Shown piece after piece: positions 34,958-43,886 of a stretch of 64,000 nt of DNA (position 1 is its first letter; every line of letters begins with the position of its first letter). The translations under genes were made by a program, and so were the position numbers. The notes beneath the pieces were generated by a model that saw only the letters and a list, made by a program, of their open reading frames with translations, was not told where the DNA came from and did no database searches. Origin of the DNA: Bradyrhizobium sp. CCGB01 (GTDB lineage Bacteria; Pseudomonadota; Alphaproteobacteria; Rhizobiales; Xanthobacteraceae); contig NZ_JANADK010000001.1 of assembly GCF_024199795.1 (NCBI RefSeq), positions 6,758,001 through 6,822,000 on the forward strand, read 5' to 3'.

Positions 34958-35740
34958 CTGCTCGCCGCCGACCTTGTAGCCGGCGATCGCATCCTGCCCC
35001 TTCGGTGAGACCAGCCAGTCGATGAAGGCCTGTCCGTCCTTCGCCTTCACGTTCGCATGCGTCGCCGGATTCACCAGCATGACGCCGTACTGGTTGAACA
35101 GGCGCTTATCGCCCTCGGTCAGGACAGCAAGCTCGCCGCGATTCTTGAATGACAGCCAGGTGCCGCGGTCGGACAGCAAATAGGCATTCGAGGACGAGGC
35201 CATGTTCAGCGCCGGACCCATGCCCTGGCCGATCTCGCGATACCAGCTGTCCTTGCCGGCACCGATATCGACCCCCGCATCCTTCCACAATCTCAGCTCC
35301 GCCGCATGTGTGCCGGACTTGTCACCGCGCGAGATGAACGGCGCCTTAGCCGCCGCGATCTTGCGCAGCGCGTCCGCGACGTCCTTGCCGCCGGCGATCT
35401 TCGCCGGATCGCCTTTGGGACCGACGATGACGAAGTCGTTGTACATCACGTCGAAGCGCTTGACGCCCTGCCCCTCGGACATGAACTTGTCCTCGGCCGG
35501 CCGGTCATGAACGAAGACCACATCGGCATCGCCCCGTCGCCCGATGTCGAGGGCCTGGCCGGTGCCGACGGCAACGACCTTCACGTCGATCCCCTCCGCC
35601 TTCGAGAATAGCGGCAGCAGGTAACCGAACAGGCCCGACTGTTCCGTCGACGTCGTCGAGGCCACGGTGATAGTGCGATCCTGCGCGTAGGCGCACGTCG
35701 ACCAGACCAGAATCGCTGCGATGGCGGCAAGCTTCTTCAT
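34931..35740 (-). CDS. Tungstate-type ABC substrate-binding protein (TupA-like)
   Basis: This 269-residue periplasmic protein has a signal peptide (cleavage near CAYAQ). The ligand motif VASTTSTEQSGLFGYLLPLF is the TTTS-like signature of TupA, and RGDADVVFVHD and FISRGDKSGTHAAELRLW complete the binding site. TupA proteins bind tungstate and sometimes molybdate. Transcribed towards its presumed permease, it overlaps that gene by 27 bp at the 3' ends, an odd layout for partners. Tungstate or molybdate supply would suit the two molybdenum hydroxylases in the window. Confidence 0.85.
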   Translation of the reverse strand: MKKLAAIAAILVWSTCAYAQDRTITVASTTSTEQSGLFGYLLPLFSKAEGIDVKVVAVGTGQALDIGRRGDADVVFVHDRPAEDKFMSEGQGVKRFDVMYNDFVIVGPKGDPAKIAGGKDVADALRKIAAAKAPFISRGDKSGTHAAELRLWKDAGVDIGAGKDSWYREIGQGMGPALNMASSSNAYLLSDRGTWLSFKNRGELAVLTEGDKRLFNQYGVMLVNPATHANVKAKDGQAFIDWLVSPKGQDAIAGYKVGGEQLFFPNASH

Positions 35741-35916
35741 TGCGTGGCCCTCATTTCAAATGCCGTGTGTTCCAAAATACCTCGGGCGAAAGGCGCGGGG
35801 AACCCCCACGATCGACGCAGCACACCTTGTTGCGACGCGGTTACGGCCGTGACACCGCATAGGAACGCCGTCTCCGCAGGCAGGTTGTCACGAAGCTGAA
35901 CTGGAAGGAGAACGTG

Positions 35917-36189
35917 ATGAAGAAGATCATCCTGGCATCCGCCTGCGTCATGGCGCTGGCGACCGGTAGCGCTTTCGCACAGACACAACCCGCCCCGGGC
36001 GCTTCCGGCCAAGGCGAGGTCGGTCAATCGTCGCGAGGTCCGGCGACCAAGGGCATGACCACGGGCAAGTCGTCGAACATGCAGAACGAGGCCGGCAGCA
36101 GCAAGGGCACGCAGCCTCCGAGCGCAGGCGGCAGCAACACCAACAACATGGGCAGCCAGGCCGGCGGCGGCGCGGGCTCCGGGAAGTAG
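35917..36189 (+). CDS. Small exported Gly/Ser/Asn-rich protein
   Basis: This 90-residue protein has a signal peptide (cleavage near SAFAQ). The mature chain is low in hydrophobic residues and rich in Gly, Ser, Asn and Gln (SSNMQNEAGSSKGTQPPSAGG), so likely disordered. ATG 35917 is preceded by AAGGAG. It is similar in style to 27,865-28,125. The 257 bp after it have small imperfect hairpins near 36,214-36,265 and nothing else recognisable. Confidence 0.65.
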   Translation: MKKIILASACVMALATGSAFAQTQPAPGASGQGEVGQSSRGPATKGMTTGKSSNMQNEAGSSKGTQPPSAGGSNTNNMGSQAGGGAGSGK

Positions 36190-36446
36190 GCCGGCATCGT
36201 CCGGAAGTTTCGAGAGGGACGGTCGTCCCCTCTTCAGCAAGGACCCTGCGGTAGCCCCGCGGGTCCGGCTCTTTCATCCACTCGATTTCCGAGGCGATCC
36301 AAGGCTTGCGGTCGCCCGTGACGTCCGAACGTTGAGGTCGAGAAGCCTTTGCCGCAGCTCATGACGATTGCGGCTTCTCGACCACCACCGGCGAGCGGTG
36401 GGCGCGCGGATGTTCTGCAATTGGTCCCACCTACATTGACAGCGAT

Positions 36447-37991
36447 GTGACGGACGGGGCAGTTTTTTATATTGCTGGCGAATCAGCGATTGCCTCACGC
36501 CGAGGACCTCTTGGACAACTCCCAGTGCTTTCGAGACTGATATCGTTGCTGCGCCGCATTCCTGCGGTGGAATGGGCGTTCACCCGACTTCGGCCCTCGC
36601 CGCACAGCGGTAGCATCATCGATGCCCCGCAGGCCGCAGACGACTCGTCTGCCATCGTCGCCGACATCACAGAAGCCGCTCCGGCTCTCGACAGCGGCAT
36701 CAGCGCCGCTCCGTCGCACTGCAATGACGGCGTCACGGCCGTGAAGCCTGTCGCCGAGGAAGAGACCGCTATCTCCGTCGTCGCGGAAAGCCCGTCGGCG
36801 GCGCCAACTGATATCAGCGTCAGCGACGATTCATCCCGGGAGAGGCCGACAGAGGTCGAGCCGATCGTCGTGGAAGAAGTTGCAGCCTCGCCGGTCGAGG
36901 TCGAGAGCGAGCCGGTCGATGCCGCCGAACTCATCAGCAACGATCCGCCCGCGGAACTCGCGACGGGCGTTGACCTCGTCATCGCGGAGGAGACACCGGT
37001 CTCGTCCGTCGAGATCGAGAGCGCTGCGATTGATGCCCTCCTTCTCGTCGTCGACGACGATCCCTCCCCTGACGTTGTGGTGGATGACGAGCCCGCCGTC
37101 GCGGAGGACTCGTGTGTCACGCTTGCCGGCAGCGACGTCTCCGCGATTGAAGCCCATGAGGGCAGCATCGACTGCGCTCCGTCCCCCGACGTCACAATGG
37201 AGATCGAGCCAGCTCCGGCCAGCGATCCTGCCCCGGTCGCAGCGATCCCCGCGGAAGGTTCTTCTGCCGACACACCGAGCGTCATCACGGAGGAGGCGCC
37301 GGTCTCGTCTGTCGAAGTCGAAAGCGCTGCGATTGATGCCCTTCTTGTCGTCGACGACGATTCCTCCCCTGACGTTGTCGTGGATGTCGAGCCCGCCGTC
37401 GCGGAGGACTCGTGTGTCACGCTTGCCGCCAGCGACGTCTCTACGGTTGAAGCCCATGAGGGCAGCATCGACTGCGCTCCGTCCCCCGGCGTCACAATGG
37501 AGATCGAGCCAGTCCCGGCCAGCGATCCCGCCCCGGTCGCAGCGATCCCCGTGGAGGATTCTTCCGCCGAGATACCGAGCGTCATTACGAATGTCGCGCC
37601 GGAGCCGGTCCTCGAGTCTCCCGCTCCGGTGATCCCCAGCGCGCCGAAGACGCGCGCAAAGGTCGTGGAACCCGTCGATCGCGCCACGCTGATCCGGCAG
37701 CGCTGGACGGAGACCGGGATCAGGATGTGGAATCCGCGGCTTCACGGCACCGGCGATGCCACGCTGAACATCCAGGGCCGTGTCGAACTGCTGCCGCCCG
37801 CGCCTGGCGAGACCATGCCCCGCTACGACAAGCTCGAATTCAGGATGCTGGGCGGGCAGATCGTCTGCGAGGGCGTCATCGTCGAGGCGCCCGAGTCGGC
37901 AGGCCAGCGCAGCTTCACCCGGCTCGCCGAGCCGCGTAGCCCGGATCGGGCCCGCGAGCCGGTGCGGGAACGCCAGGCCGCCCTCGCCTGA
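36447..37991 (+). CDS. Acidic repeat protein with conserved C-terminal domain
   Basis: This protein of up to 514 residues has no signal peptide. A basic N-terminus (LSRLISLLRRIPAVEWAFTRLR) precedes about 350 residues extremely rich in Asp, Glu, Ser, Ala, Val and Pro with almost no Lys or Arg. Within it two near-identical units of about 100 residues follow each other (VSSVEIESAAIDALL... and VSSVEVESAAIDALL...). The C-terminus from about residue 405 is ordered: RQRWTETGIRMWNPRLHGTGDATLNIQGRVELLPPAPGE. The start is uncertain: GTG 36447 or a later codon near 36525. No function recognised; the middle looks like a disordered acidic linker. Confidence 0.65.
   Translation: MTDGAVFYIAGESAIASRRGPLGQLPVLSRLISLLRRIPAVEWAFTRLRPSPHSGSIIDAPQAADDSSAIVADITEAAPALDSGISAAPSHCNDGVTAVKPVAEEETAISVVAESPSAAPTDISVSDDSSRERPTEVEPIVVEEVAASPVEVESEPVDAAELISNDPPAELATGVDLVIAEETPVSSVEIESAAIDALLLVVDDDPSPDVVVDDEPAVAEDSCVTLAGSDVSAIEAHEGSIDCAPSPDVTMEIEPAPASDPAPVAAIPAEGSSADTPSVITEEAPVSSVEVESAAIDALLVVDDDSSPDVVVDVEPAVAEDSCVTLAASDVSTVEAHEGSIDCAPSPGVTMEIEPVPASDPAPVAAIPVEDSSAEIPSVITNVAPEPVLESPAPVIPSAPKTRAKVVEPVDRATLIRQRWTETGIRMWNPRLHGTGDATLNIQGRVELLPPAPGETMPRYDKLEFRMLGGQIVCEGVIVEAPESAGQRSFTRLAEPRSPDRAREPVRERQAALA
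36981..37583 (+). repeat. In-gene tandem duplication, two units of about 300 bp
   Basis: Unit 1 (36,981-37,283, 303 bp) and unit 2 (37,284-37,583, 300 bp) start with the same ATC-x-CG-GAGGAG block and stay highly similar throughout, including 45-bp identical stretches such as that around GCCCGCCGTCGCGGAGGACT. Unit 2 lacks one codon (LLLVVDDD versus LLVVDDD). Identity at third codon positions suggests a recent duplication. Confidence 0.9.
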
Positions 37992-38053
37992 CCCTTTTCC
38001 TCTGCGACCATACCCGCCATATGCTAGGCTGACGCTTGGATATGGGAGGTCGC

Positions 38054-38326
38054 ATGCGCGCAAAATCATTGCGGCTGATCGTGATCGCTGCCCTCTGCAT
38101 CTCGCAAGGGGCCTTTGCGGCGTCCGGCAAACGGCCGCGCCATACGCCCGCCACCGATCCGGCCGCGCCCTACAAGGCCGACCGGCTCTCCTCCTCGCGC
38201 GGCGAGACCATCCTGAACACGCCCGGCCAGACCACCGTGCTGACGCGTCAGGTCCTCGACGACATGAAGGCGACAAGCCTCCGGGACGCCATGCGCTCGA
38301 CCGCCGGCGTGACGATCGGGCGCTAG
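38054..38326 (+). CDS. TonB-dependent receptor plug fragment (plug only)
   Basis: This 90-residue protein has a signal peptide (cleavage near AFAAS). The mature part reads YKADRLSSSRGETILNTPGQ, then TVLTRQVLDDMKATSLRDAMRSTAGVTIGR, which is the first half of the plug domain of siderophore-type TonB receptors. It stops at TAG where the plug would continue, and the 600-residue barrel is absent; an esterase gene on the other strand begins 12 bp later. It is either the stump of a decayed receptor or a short plug-like protein. GGGAGG precedes the ATG. Confidence 0.7.
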   Translation: MRAKSLRLIVIAALCISQGAFAASGKRPRHTPATDPAAPYKADRLSSSRGETILNTPGQTTVLTRQVLDDMKATSLRDAMRSTAGVTIGR

Positions 38327-38338
38327 GTTACTTCGCGC

Positions 38339-39655
38339 TCAGGGGATCGGATAGCCCTTCCAGACCCACTCCAGCGCCGCCGGCAGCGTTTGTGCGATCG
38401 TCGGACGATCGACGTGCTTGGCGTTGCGCACGAACAGGAACTGGTAGTGATAGCCCTTCTCCGCCAGCACCTTCGCCATCAGCGCGTTCGACAGGGTCCA
38501 GTCGTGCATGCCGTCGGGAATGGTGGGGTTCGGATAGAACAGGTCCTGGTCGCCGCCGAAGAACCAGAAGCGGATCGGCTTCGCCGGCGCGGCGGTGATC
38601 AGCGGCACGCCGGGCGGCTCGGCCGGCGTGAGCACGCCGGCCTTGGAGATGAGGTTCGGACCGGCCGGCCCCGTCCACGCGCTGTGATACTCCCAGGCGC
38701 CGCCACGCAGCGACGGATCGTGCGGCCATTGCTGGTTGACCATGGTCGGCGAGAACGCCAGCACGCGGTGATAGAGATCGGGATAGAACCACGCCATGGT
38801 GAAGGCCGCAGCGCCGCTCGAGCTCAGCCCCATGGTCGCGCGCCCGTCGGGATTTCTGGTCAGCTTGACATCGGCGTTCGTCTCGACCCGCGGCAGCACC
38901 TCGCGCTCGACGAACTGCGCGTAGACGCCTGACACCGCGTCATATTCGCGGATGCGCTGGCTGCCCTGCGCATCCTGGCCGCCATTGCCGATCTGGATCG
39001 CGATCATTGGCGGCACGCGACGCTGCGCGATCAGATTGTCGAGCGTGGTGGCAAGATCCTTGTAGGCGTTGGAGCCGCCGTCGCCAATCACGATGAACGG
39101 CGCCTCGCTGCCGCGCACATATTGCGCCGGCACGTAGACGTCGATCGTGCGCGACCAGATTCCGGGATGGCTGGTGCTGACGATCATGTGCGACTTGTCG
39201 TCGGCCGCCGTGACGGTCGTCATGATCGAGGAATTGGTGCAGCCGGCAACATCGTCGCGGATCAGCCCGGGATTGTAGATCGTGCTCTCCTTCGACGTCA
39301 GCGTGAAGGACTTCATCGTGCCGCGCGGTACGCCTTCCTTCGCAATCGTTTCCGGCGCCGGATTGTGGGTGGGACCGATGATGAAATTGCCCTCGGCACC
39401 GGGCGGCGGCAGCGTTCCATCGGGCAGTTCGGTCGCGCGCGGATAGTTGGGGTTCGCGGGATCCCGCGTCGGCGGCGCCGTCTTGAAGTCGAGACCCGTC
39501 GTATCGATGAAGAACGGTGCAGCCTTGTCGGTGGTGTTGGCTCTGGGCGGCACAGCCATGTTCTGGGTGACGCAGGCCGGCTGCGAGAAGGCGATCGAGG
39601 TAAAGGAGACGACGGAAATCAGGGTCCCCGCGAGGACGGAGATTGAATTGGTCAT
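38339..39655 (-). CDS. Exported esterase of the Fes/esterase-D family
   Basis: This 438-residue alpha/beta-hydrolase has a signal peptide (cleavage near IAFSQ). The nucleophile elbow is GLSSSGAAAF; before it are TIDVYVPAQYVRGSEAPFIVIGDGG and IAIQIGNGGQDAQGSQRIREYD typical of enterochelin-esterase-like proteins, and the acid and base lie late (GGDQDLFYPN, NAKHVDRPT). The substrate is unknown. The neighbouring TonB plug stump makes a former siderophore locus conceivable, but that is inference. Confidence 0.83.
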   Translation of the reverse strand: MTNSISVLAGTLISVVSFTSIAFSQPACVTQNMAVPPRANTTDKAAPFFIDTTGLDFKTAPPTRDPANPNYPRATELPDGTLPPPGAEGNFIIGPTHNPAPETIAKEGVPRGTMKSFTLTSKESTIYNPGLIRDDVAGCTNSSIMTTVTAADDKSHMIVSTSHPGIWSRTIDVYVPAQYVRGSEAPFIVIGDGGSNAYKDLATTLDNLIAQRRVPPMIAIQIGNGGQDAQGSQRIREYDAVSGVYAQFVEREVLPRVETNADVKLTRNPDGRATMGLSSSGAAAFTMAWFYPDLYHRVLAFSPTMVNQQWPHDPSLRGGAWEYHSAWTGPAGPNLISKAGVLTPAEPPGVPLITAAPAKPIRFWFFGGDQDLFYPNPTIPDGMHDWTLSNALMAKVLAEKGYHYQFLFVRNAKHVDRPTIAQTLPAALEWVWKGYPIP

Positions 39656-39936
39656 TTCAGCTCCCGCTGCTGACGAGTCTTCTGGCTCGACTTGAGGCAA
39701 AGTATGGCGGGCCGCGTGCACGCGGTCAAATGCAGTGGGCCGCGTTGCAGCAATGGCCGCCATGCTCAAACCGGACGGGCACCGGCACCCCGCGCATGCC
39801 ACGACATATTTGAGGACGTGAGGCGGTTGCTGCCGCCACTTGCGCCACGTAACTTGCGTGGCGGTCGAGCCGTACGACAGTCACGTCCGATCAGAACGAC
39901 AAGAACAATTCTCAAGAACAATTCGGGAGGCAGACG

Positions 39937-40821
39937 ATGAGAAAGCTCGCGGCCGCGCTGTGTGCGCTGATGCTGTTCGGAACAGCCGCACAGGCTCAGA
40001 CCATCAAGGATTTCCTGGCAACCGTCATGCAGAAATGGACGGCGCCGTTCGAGCCGTTCCAGCTCATCGGCAACATCTATTATGTCGGGACCGAAGGCAT
40101 CGCCGTTTATGTCATCAAGACATCGCAGGGCCTGATCCTGATGGACACCGCGATGCCCCAGTCGACCGGCATGATCAAGGACCACATCGCGAAGCTCGGC
40201 CTCAAGGTCGCCGACATCAAGATCATCCTCAACTCGCATGCGCATCTCGATCACACCGGCGGCTTCGCCGAGATCAAGAAGGAGACCGGCGCGCAGCTCA
40301 TCGCCGGCGAGCGCGACAAGCCGCTGCTCGAAGGCGGCTACTATCCGGGCGACGAAAAGAACGAGGACCTCGCCTTCCCCGCGGTGAAGGTCGACCGCAC
40401 GGTGAAGGAAGGCGACAAGGTCACGCTCGGCGACACCACCCTGACGGCGCACGCAACGCCCGGCCACTCGCCGGGCTGCACGAGCTGGGAGATGACCGTC
40501 AGGGACGGTGGTCAGGACCGCGAGGTGCTGTTCTTCTGTAGCGGCACAGTGGCGCTGAACCGGCTGGTGGGCCAGCCAACCTATGCCGGCATCGTGGACG
40601 ATTACCGCGCGACCTATGCCAAAGTGAAGTCGATGAAGATCGACGTGCTGCTCGGGCCACACCCCGAAGTCTATGGCATGCAGGCCAAGCGTGCCGAGAT
40701 GAAGGACGGCGCACCGAACCCGTTCGTCAAGCCGGGCGAGCTCGCAACCTACGCAGCGAGCCTGTCGGAGGATTTCGACAAGCAGCTCGTCAAGCAGACG
40801 GCAGCGCTGGAGAAGAAATAG
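39937..40821 (+). CDS. Subclass B3 metallo-beta-lactamase (BJP-1-like)
   Basis: This 294-residue periplasmic zinc enzyme has a signal peptide ending at AQAQT. Zinc ligands are in SHAHLDHTGG (His-x-His-x-Asp-His), GHSPGCTSWEM and GPHPEVYGMQ, the B3 pattern. Sequence and length agree closely with what I remember of BJP-1 of Bradyrhizobium, including TIKDFLA...MQKWTAPFEPFQLIGN. BJP-1 hydrolyses beta-lactams, especially carbapenems, as a chromosomal environmental enzyme. CGGGAGG lies before the ATG, and the direct repeat CAAGAACAATTC is just upstream (39,900-39,924). No AmpR-like regulator is adjacent. Confidence 0.9.
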   Translation: MRKLAAALCALMLFGTAAQAQTIKDFLATVMQKWTAPFEPFQLIGNIYYVGTEGIAVYVIKTSQGLILMDTAMPQSTGMIKDHIAKLGLKVADIKIILNSHAHLDHTGGFAEIKKETGAQLIAGERDKPLLEGGYYPGDEKNEDLAFPAVKVDRTVKEGDKVTLGDTTLTAHATPGHSPGCTSWEMTVRDGGQDREVLFFCSGTVALNRLVGQPTYAGIVDDYRATYAKVKSMKIDVLLGPHPEVYGMQAKRAEMKDGAPNPFVKPGELATYAASLSEDFDKQLVKQTAALEKK

Positions 40822-41155
40822 CGGCCGCTTGCTCTCCTCACCTCTCCTCCCGCCAGGAGAGGCGAATCGCATGCGGTGGCTGCCCCCGCGGCGATACGCA
40901 GCGCCGCTGTCGTGGCCGACGTGCATGGTTAGCAGATCGTAGCTGCGGTCATTCCGGGAGGCGGCTCGAGCCCTCGAGACGAACGCCTCGGCGGTGGAGT
41001 ATCCTTAACGGAGGTTCACCAGCGCACGCGATCGGAAATTGCCGCGGCAGCGTGCAACCTGCGCTGGTCTGTCACACACACCCAACCTAACGCGACCTTT
41101 ACCCCCGCTGTGCAACATCGCCGCCGTTTTGCAGGGATCCGGGGCGCGTATTGCA
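40822..41155. other. Intergenic region before the GGDEF-EAL gene
   Basis: These 334 bp start with a decayed copy of the CTCTCC-type repeat (CTCTCCTCCCGCCAGGAGAG near 40,842). The rest is unremarkable. A TTG start at 41,039 would extend the next gene by 39 residues, but the residues are not membrane-like. Confidence 0.45.
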
Positions 41156-43165
41156 ATGCCTGTCGCTAATTTGAAGTCTCACCTCGCCGCCGCGATGCGG
41201 CTCTTTCGCGTGCCGGCCGACAACCCGGACCTGACGCGCGCGCAGTTCGACGCGTTCTCCAAGCAGATCCCACTGCTCTACTTCATCCTCATGAGCAACA
41301 CGATCGCCGTTGCCTACACCTATGTGAACGTGGCGCCGGACTGGCTGACGATGATCGTGCCGAGCGTGCTGACCGTGCTCGCCGCGCTTCGCACCTTCTG
41401 GTGGCTGCGCCAGCGGCATCTCGTGCGCAGCGATGCCGATATCCTGCGCAATCTGCGCGCCACCAACTGGATGACATTGCCAATCGGCGCCGGCTTCACG
41501 GCGTGGTCTTTCGCGCTCTACCCCTACGGCGATCCCTTCGCCAAGAGCCAGGTCGCCTTCTACATGGCCGTAACCGTGATCGGCTGCATCTTCTCGCTGA
41601 TGCATCTGCGCTCTGCGGCACTGATCGTGACGCTGGTCGTCGACGTGCCCTACGTGCTGTTCTTCTTCACCACGGGCGAACCGACGCTGAAGGCGATCGC
41701 GGTCAACAACCTTCTCGTCTCCGGCGCAATGGTGACGGTGCTGTTCATCTACTACCGTGACTTTGCCGACCTCGTCTCCAGCCGTAAATCACTGCTGGCG
41801 CAGCAGGCGGCGACGCAGGCGCTCTCGGACGAGAACTTCCGCCTCGCCAATCTCGATTCCCTTACCGAGCTGCCGAACCGCCGCCGCTTCTTCGCCGAGC
41901 TGTCGAGCGCCTTCACTGACGCCGAGCGTAGGGGCGTCCGTGTCGCGGTGGGGATCATCGACCTCGACGGCTTCAAGCCGATCAACGACAATTACGGCCA
42001 CTCGGTCGGCGATCGCGTCCTGATCGAAGCCGGACGCCGCATCCGCGAAGTCTGCGAGGGCTTTGGCCCGCAGCGCGTGGAATTTGCCCGGCTCGGCGGC
42101 GACGAATTCGGTCTGGTCGTATGCGGCGATCCCGACGACACGGATCTGGCGCGGCTCGGCGAACGCATCGGCGAACAGGTCAAGCTGCCCTACCAGCTCG
42201 ATACCGCCCATACCGGGCTGTCGTGCTCGATCGGCTTCGCGCTGTTCCCGAACTCCGCGACGACGTCGGAAGTGCTCTATGAATGCGCGGACTATTCGCT
42301 CTATCACGCCAAGCGCCATCTGCGCGGCCGCACCGTGATCTTCTCGAGCGAGCTCGAGGCCGAGATCCGCAGCCGCGGCGTCATCGAGAATTTGCTGCGC
42401 ACCGCCGATTTCGGCACCGAGATGGACCTCGTCTTCCAACCGATCGTGGACGCGATGAGCGAACACACCGCCGGCTTCGAGGTCCTGGCGCGCTGGCGCA
42501 GCTCCCGCCTCGGCCTGGTCTCACCGGCCGACTTCATTCCGGCTGCCGAGCGCATCGGGCTGATCCGGCCGCTGACGCAGGCGCTGCTGGTCCGCGCGCT
42601 CGCGACGGCAAGGACCTGGCCCGACCACATCCGCCTGTCGTTCAACCTCTCCGCGCACGATGTCTGCGCAGCCGAGGGCATTTTGCCGCTGATCTCGATC
42701 ATCGAGAAGAGCGGATTGCCACCGCACCGGATCGACTTCGAGATCACCGAGACCGCCGTCACTTTCGACTTCGTACGCGCGCAGCAATCGATCGCGACGC
42801 TGAAGGCCATGGGCTGCGGCATTTCGCTGGACGATTTCGGCACCGGTTATTCCTCGCTGAGCCATGTGCACCGGTTGCCGCTCGACAAGATCAAGATCGA
42901 TCGCAGCTTCGTCGCCGACATCAACGAAAATCCGGTGAGCCACAAGATCATCAAGTCTCTCGCCGGCCTGTGCGACGACATGGAGATCGCCTGCGTCGTC
43001 GAGGGCGTCGAAACCCGCGCCCAGCTCGACAGCCTGCGCCGCCTCGGATGCGACTTCATCCAGGGCTACTACTTCGCAAAGCCGATGCCGGCCGATGCGA
43101 TCGACGACTATCTCGCAATGGAACGCCGGCGCCTCGGCGACGCCGCGGCCAAGGTCGTGGCCTGA
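41156..43165 (+). CDS. Membrane diguanylate cyclase/phosphodiesterase (GGDEF-EAL)
   Basis: This 669-residue inner-membrane protein probably turns over the second messenger cyclic di-GMP. An N-terminal block of about six helices (from IPLLYFILMSNTIAVAYTYV to LLVSGAMVTVLFIYY, residues about 35-200) is followed by a GGDEF domain with intact RLGGDEFGLV, and an EAL domain with FEVLARW (EVL in place of EAL), ISLDDFGTGYSSLSH and VVEGVETRAQ. Catalytic residues for both activities look present, so the net activity cannot be told. It ends 1 bp before the converging livF-like gene. Confidence 0.92.
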   Translation: MPVANLKSHLAAAMRLFRVPADNPDLTRAQFDAFSKQIPLLYFILMSNTIAVAYTYVNVAPDWLTMIVPSVLTVLAALRTFWWLRQRHLVRSDADILRNLRATNWMTLPIGAGFTAWSFALYPYGDPFAKSQVAFYMAVTVIGCIFSLMHLRSAALIVTLVVDVPYVLFFFTTGEPTLKAIAVNNLLVSGAMVTVLFIYYRDFADLVSSRKSLLAQQAATQALSDENFRLANLDSLTELPNRRRFFAELSSAFTDAERRGVRVAVGIIDLDGFKPINDNYGHSVGDRVLIEAGRRIREVCEGFGPQRVEFARLGGDEFGLVVCGDPDDTDLARLGERIGEQVKLPYQLDTAHTGLSCSIGFALFPNSATTSEVLYECADYSLYHAKRHLRGRTVIFSSELEAEIRSRGVIENLLRTADFGTEMDLVFQPIVDAMSEHTAGFEVLARWRSSRLGLVSPADFIPAAERIGLIRPLTQALLVRALATARTWPDHIRLSFNLSAHDVCAAEGILPLISIIEKSGLPPHRIDFEITETAVTFDFVRAQQSIATLKAMGCGISLDDFGTGYSSLSHVHRLPLDKIKIDRSFVADINENPVSHKIIKSLAGLCDDMEIACVVEGVETRAQLDSLRRLGCDFIQGYYFAKPMPADAIDDYLAMERRRLGDAAAKVVA

Positions 43166-43166
43166 G

Positions 43167-43886
43167 TTACACCGCGCAGTAGCGCTCCTGGATGTCCTTG
43201 TCCGCCAGCAATGCCGCAGCGCTGCTTTGATGCACCACCTCGCCCTGGTCGATGATCACGGCGCGATCGGCGAGGCGTAGGGCCCATTCGACGTTCTGCT
43301 CGACCAGCAGCAGCGTCTTGCCCTCGTCACGCAGGCGGCGGAACAACACGCCCATCTCCTCGACCAGGACCGGCATGATGCCTTCCGAGGGCTCGTCGAG
43401 CAGGATCATCCTGGGCCGCGCGATCAGGGCCCGCGCAATCGCCAGCATCTGCTGCTCGCCGCCGGAGAGCGTCACACCCTCCTGGTCAAGCCGTTCCTTC
43501 AGGCGCGGAAAGGTTTCGGCGATCTCGTCGATCGCAACACGCTCATCGATGTCGCTGCCAGCCGCGACGAGACCGAGCCGCAGATTCTCGCGAACGGAGA
43601 GCCCGGGAACGATGCGGCGCTCCTCAGGCACGTAAGCGAGGCCGAGGTGAAAACGCTGATGCGCGCGCAGCGGCAAGAGCTCTTTGCCGGCAAAGCGCAC
43701 GCGGCCGGTCGCCTTCGGCATCAATCCCATCATCGCCCGCAAGGTTGTGGTCTTGCCGGCGCCGTTGCGGCCGACGAGAGCCACCACCTCGCCGGGATTC
43801 ACGTGCAGGGAAATGCCGTGGAGGATATGGCTCGCGCCATACCAGGCATTGAGATCCTCAATTTCCAGCAGCGCGGTCTCAGCCAT
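43167..43886 (-). CDS. Branched-chain-type ABC transporter ATP-binding protein LivF
   Basis: This 239-residue ATPase has Walker A GRNGAGKTTT, signature LSGGEQQMLAIARAL, Walker B MILLDEPSEGI and the LivF-typical LAYVPEERRI and LLLVEQNVEWAL. It is the last gene of an eight-gene leftward operon and overlaps livG by 8 bp. Together with the three upstream genes it forms a HAAT-type importer for the ligand of the binding protein at 46,512. Confidence 0.9.
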   Translation of the reverse strand: MAETALLEIEDLNAWYGASHILHGISLHVNPGEVVALVGRNGAGKTTTLRAMMGLMPKATGRVRFAGKELLPLRAHQRFHLGLAYVPEERRIVPGLSVRENLRLGLVAAGSDIDERVAIDEIAETFPRLKERLDQEGVTLSGGEQQMLAIARALIARPRMILLDEPSEGIMPVLVEEMGVLFRRLRDEGKTLLLVEQNVEWALRLADRAVIIDQGEVVHQSSAAALLADKDIQERYCAV

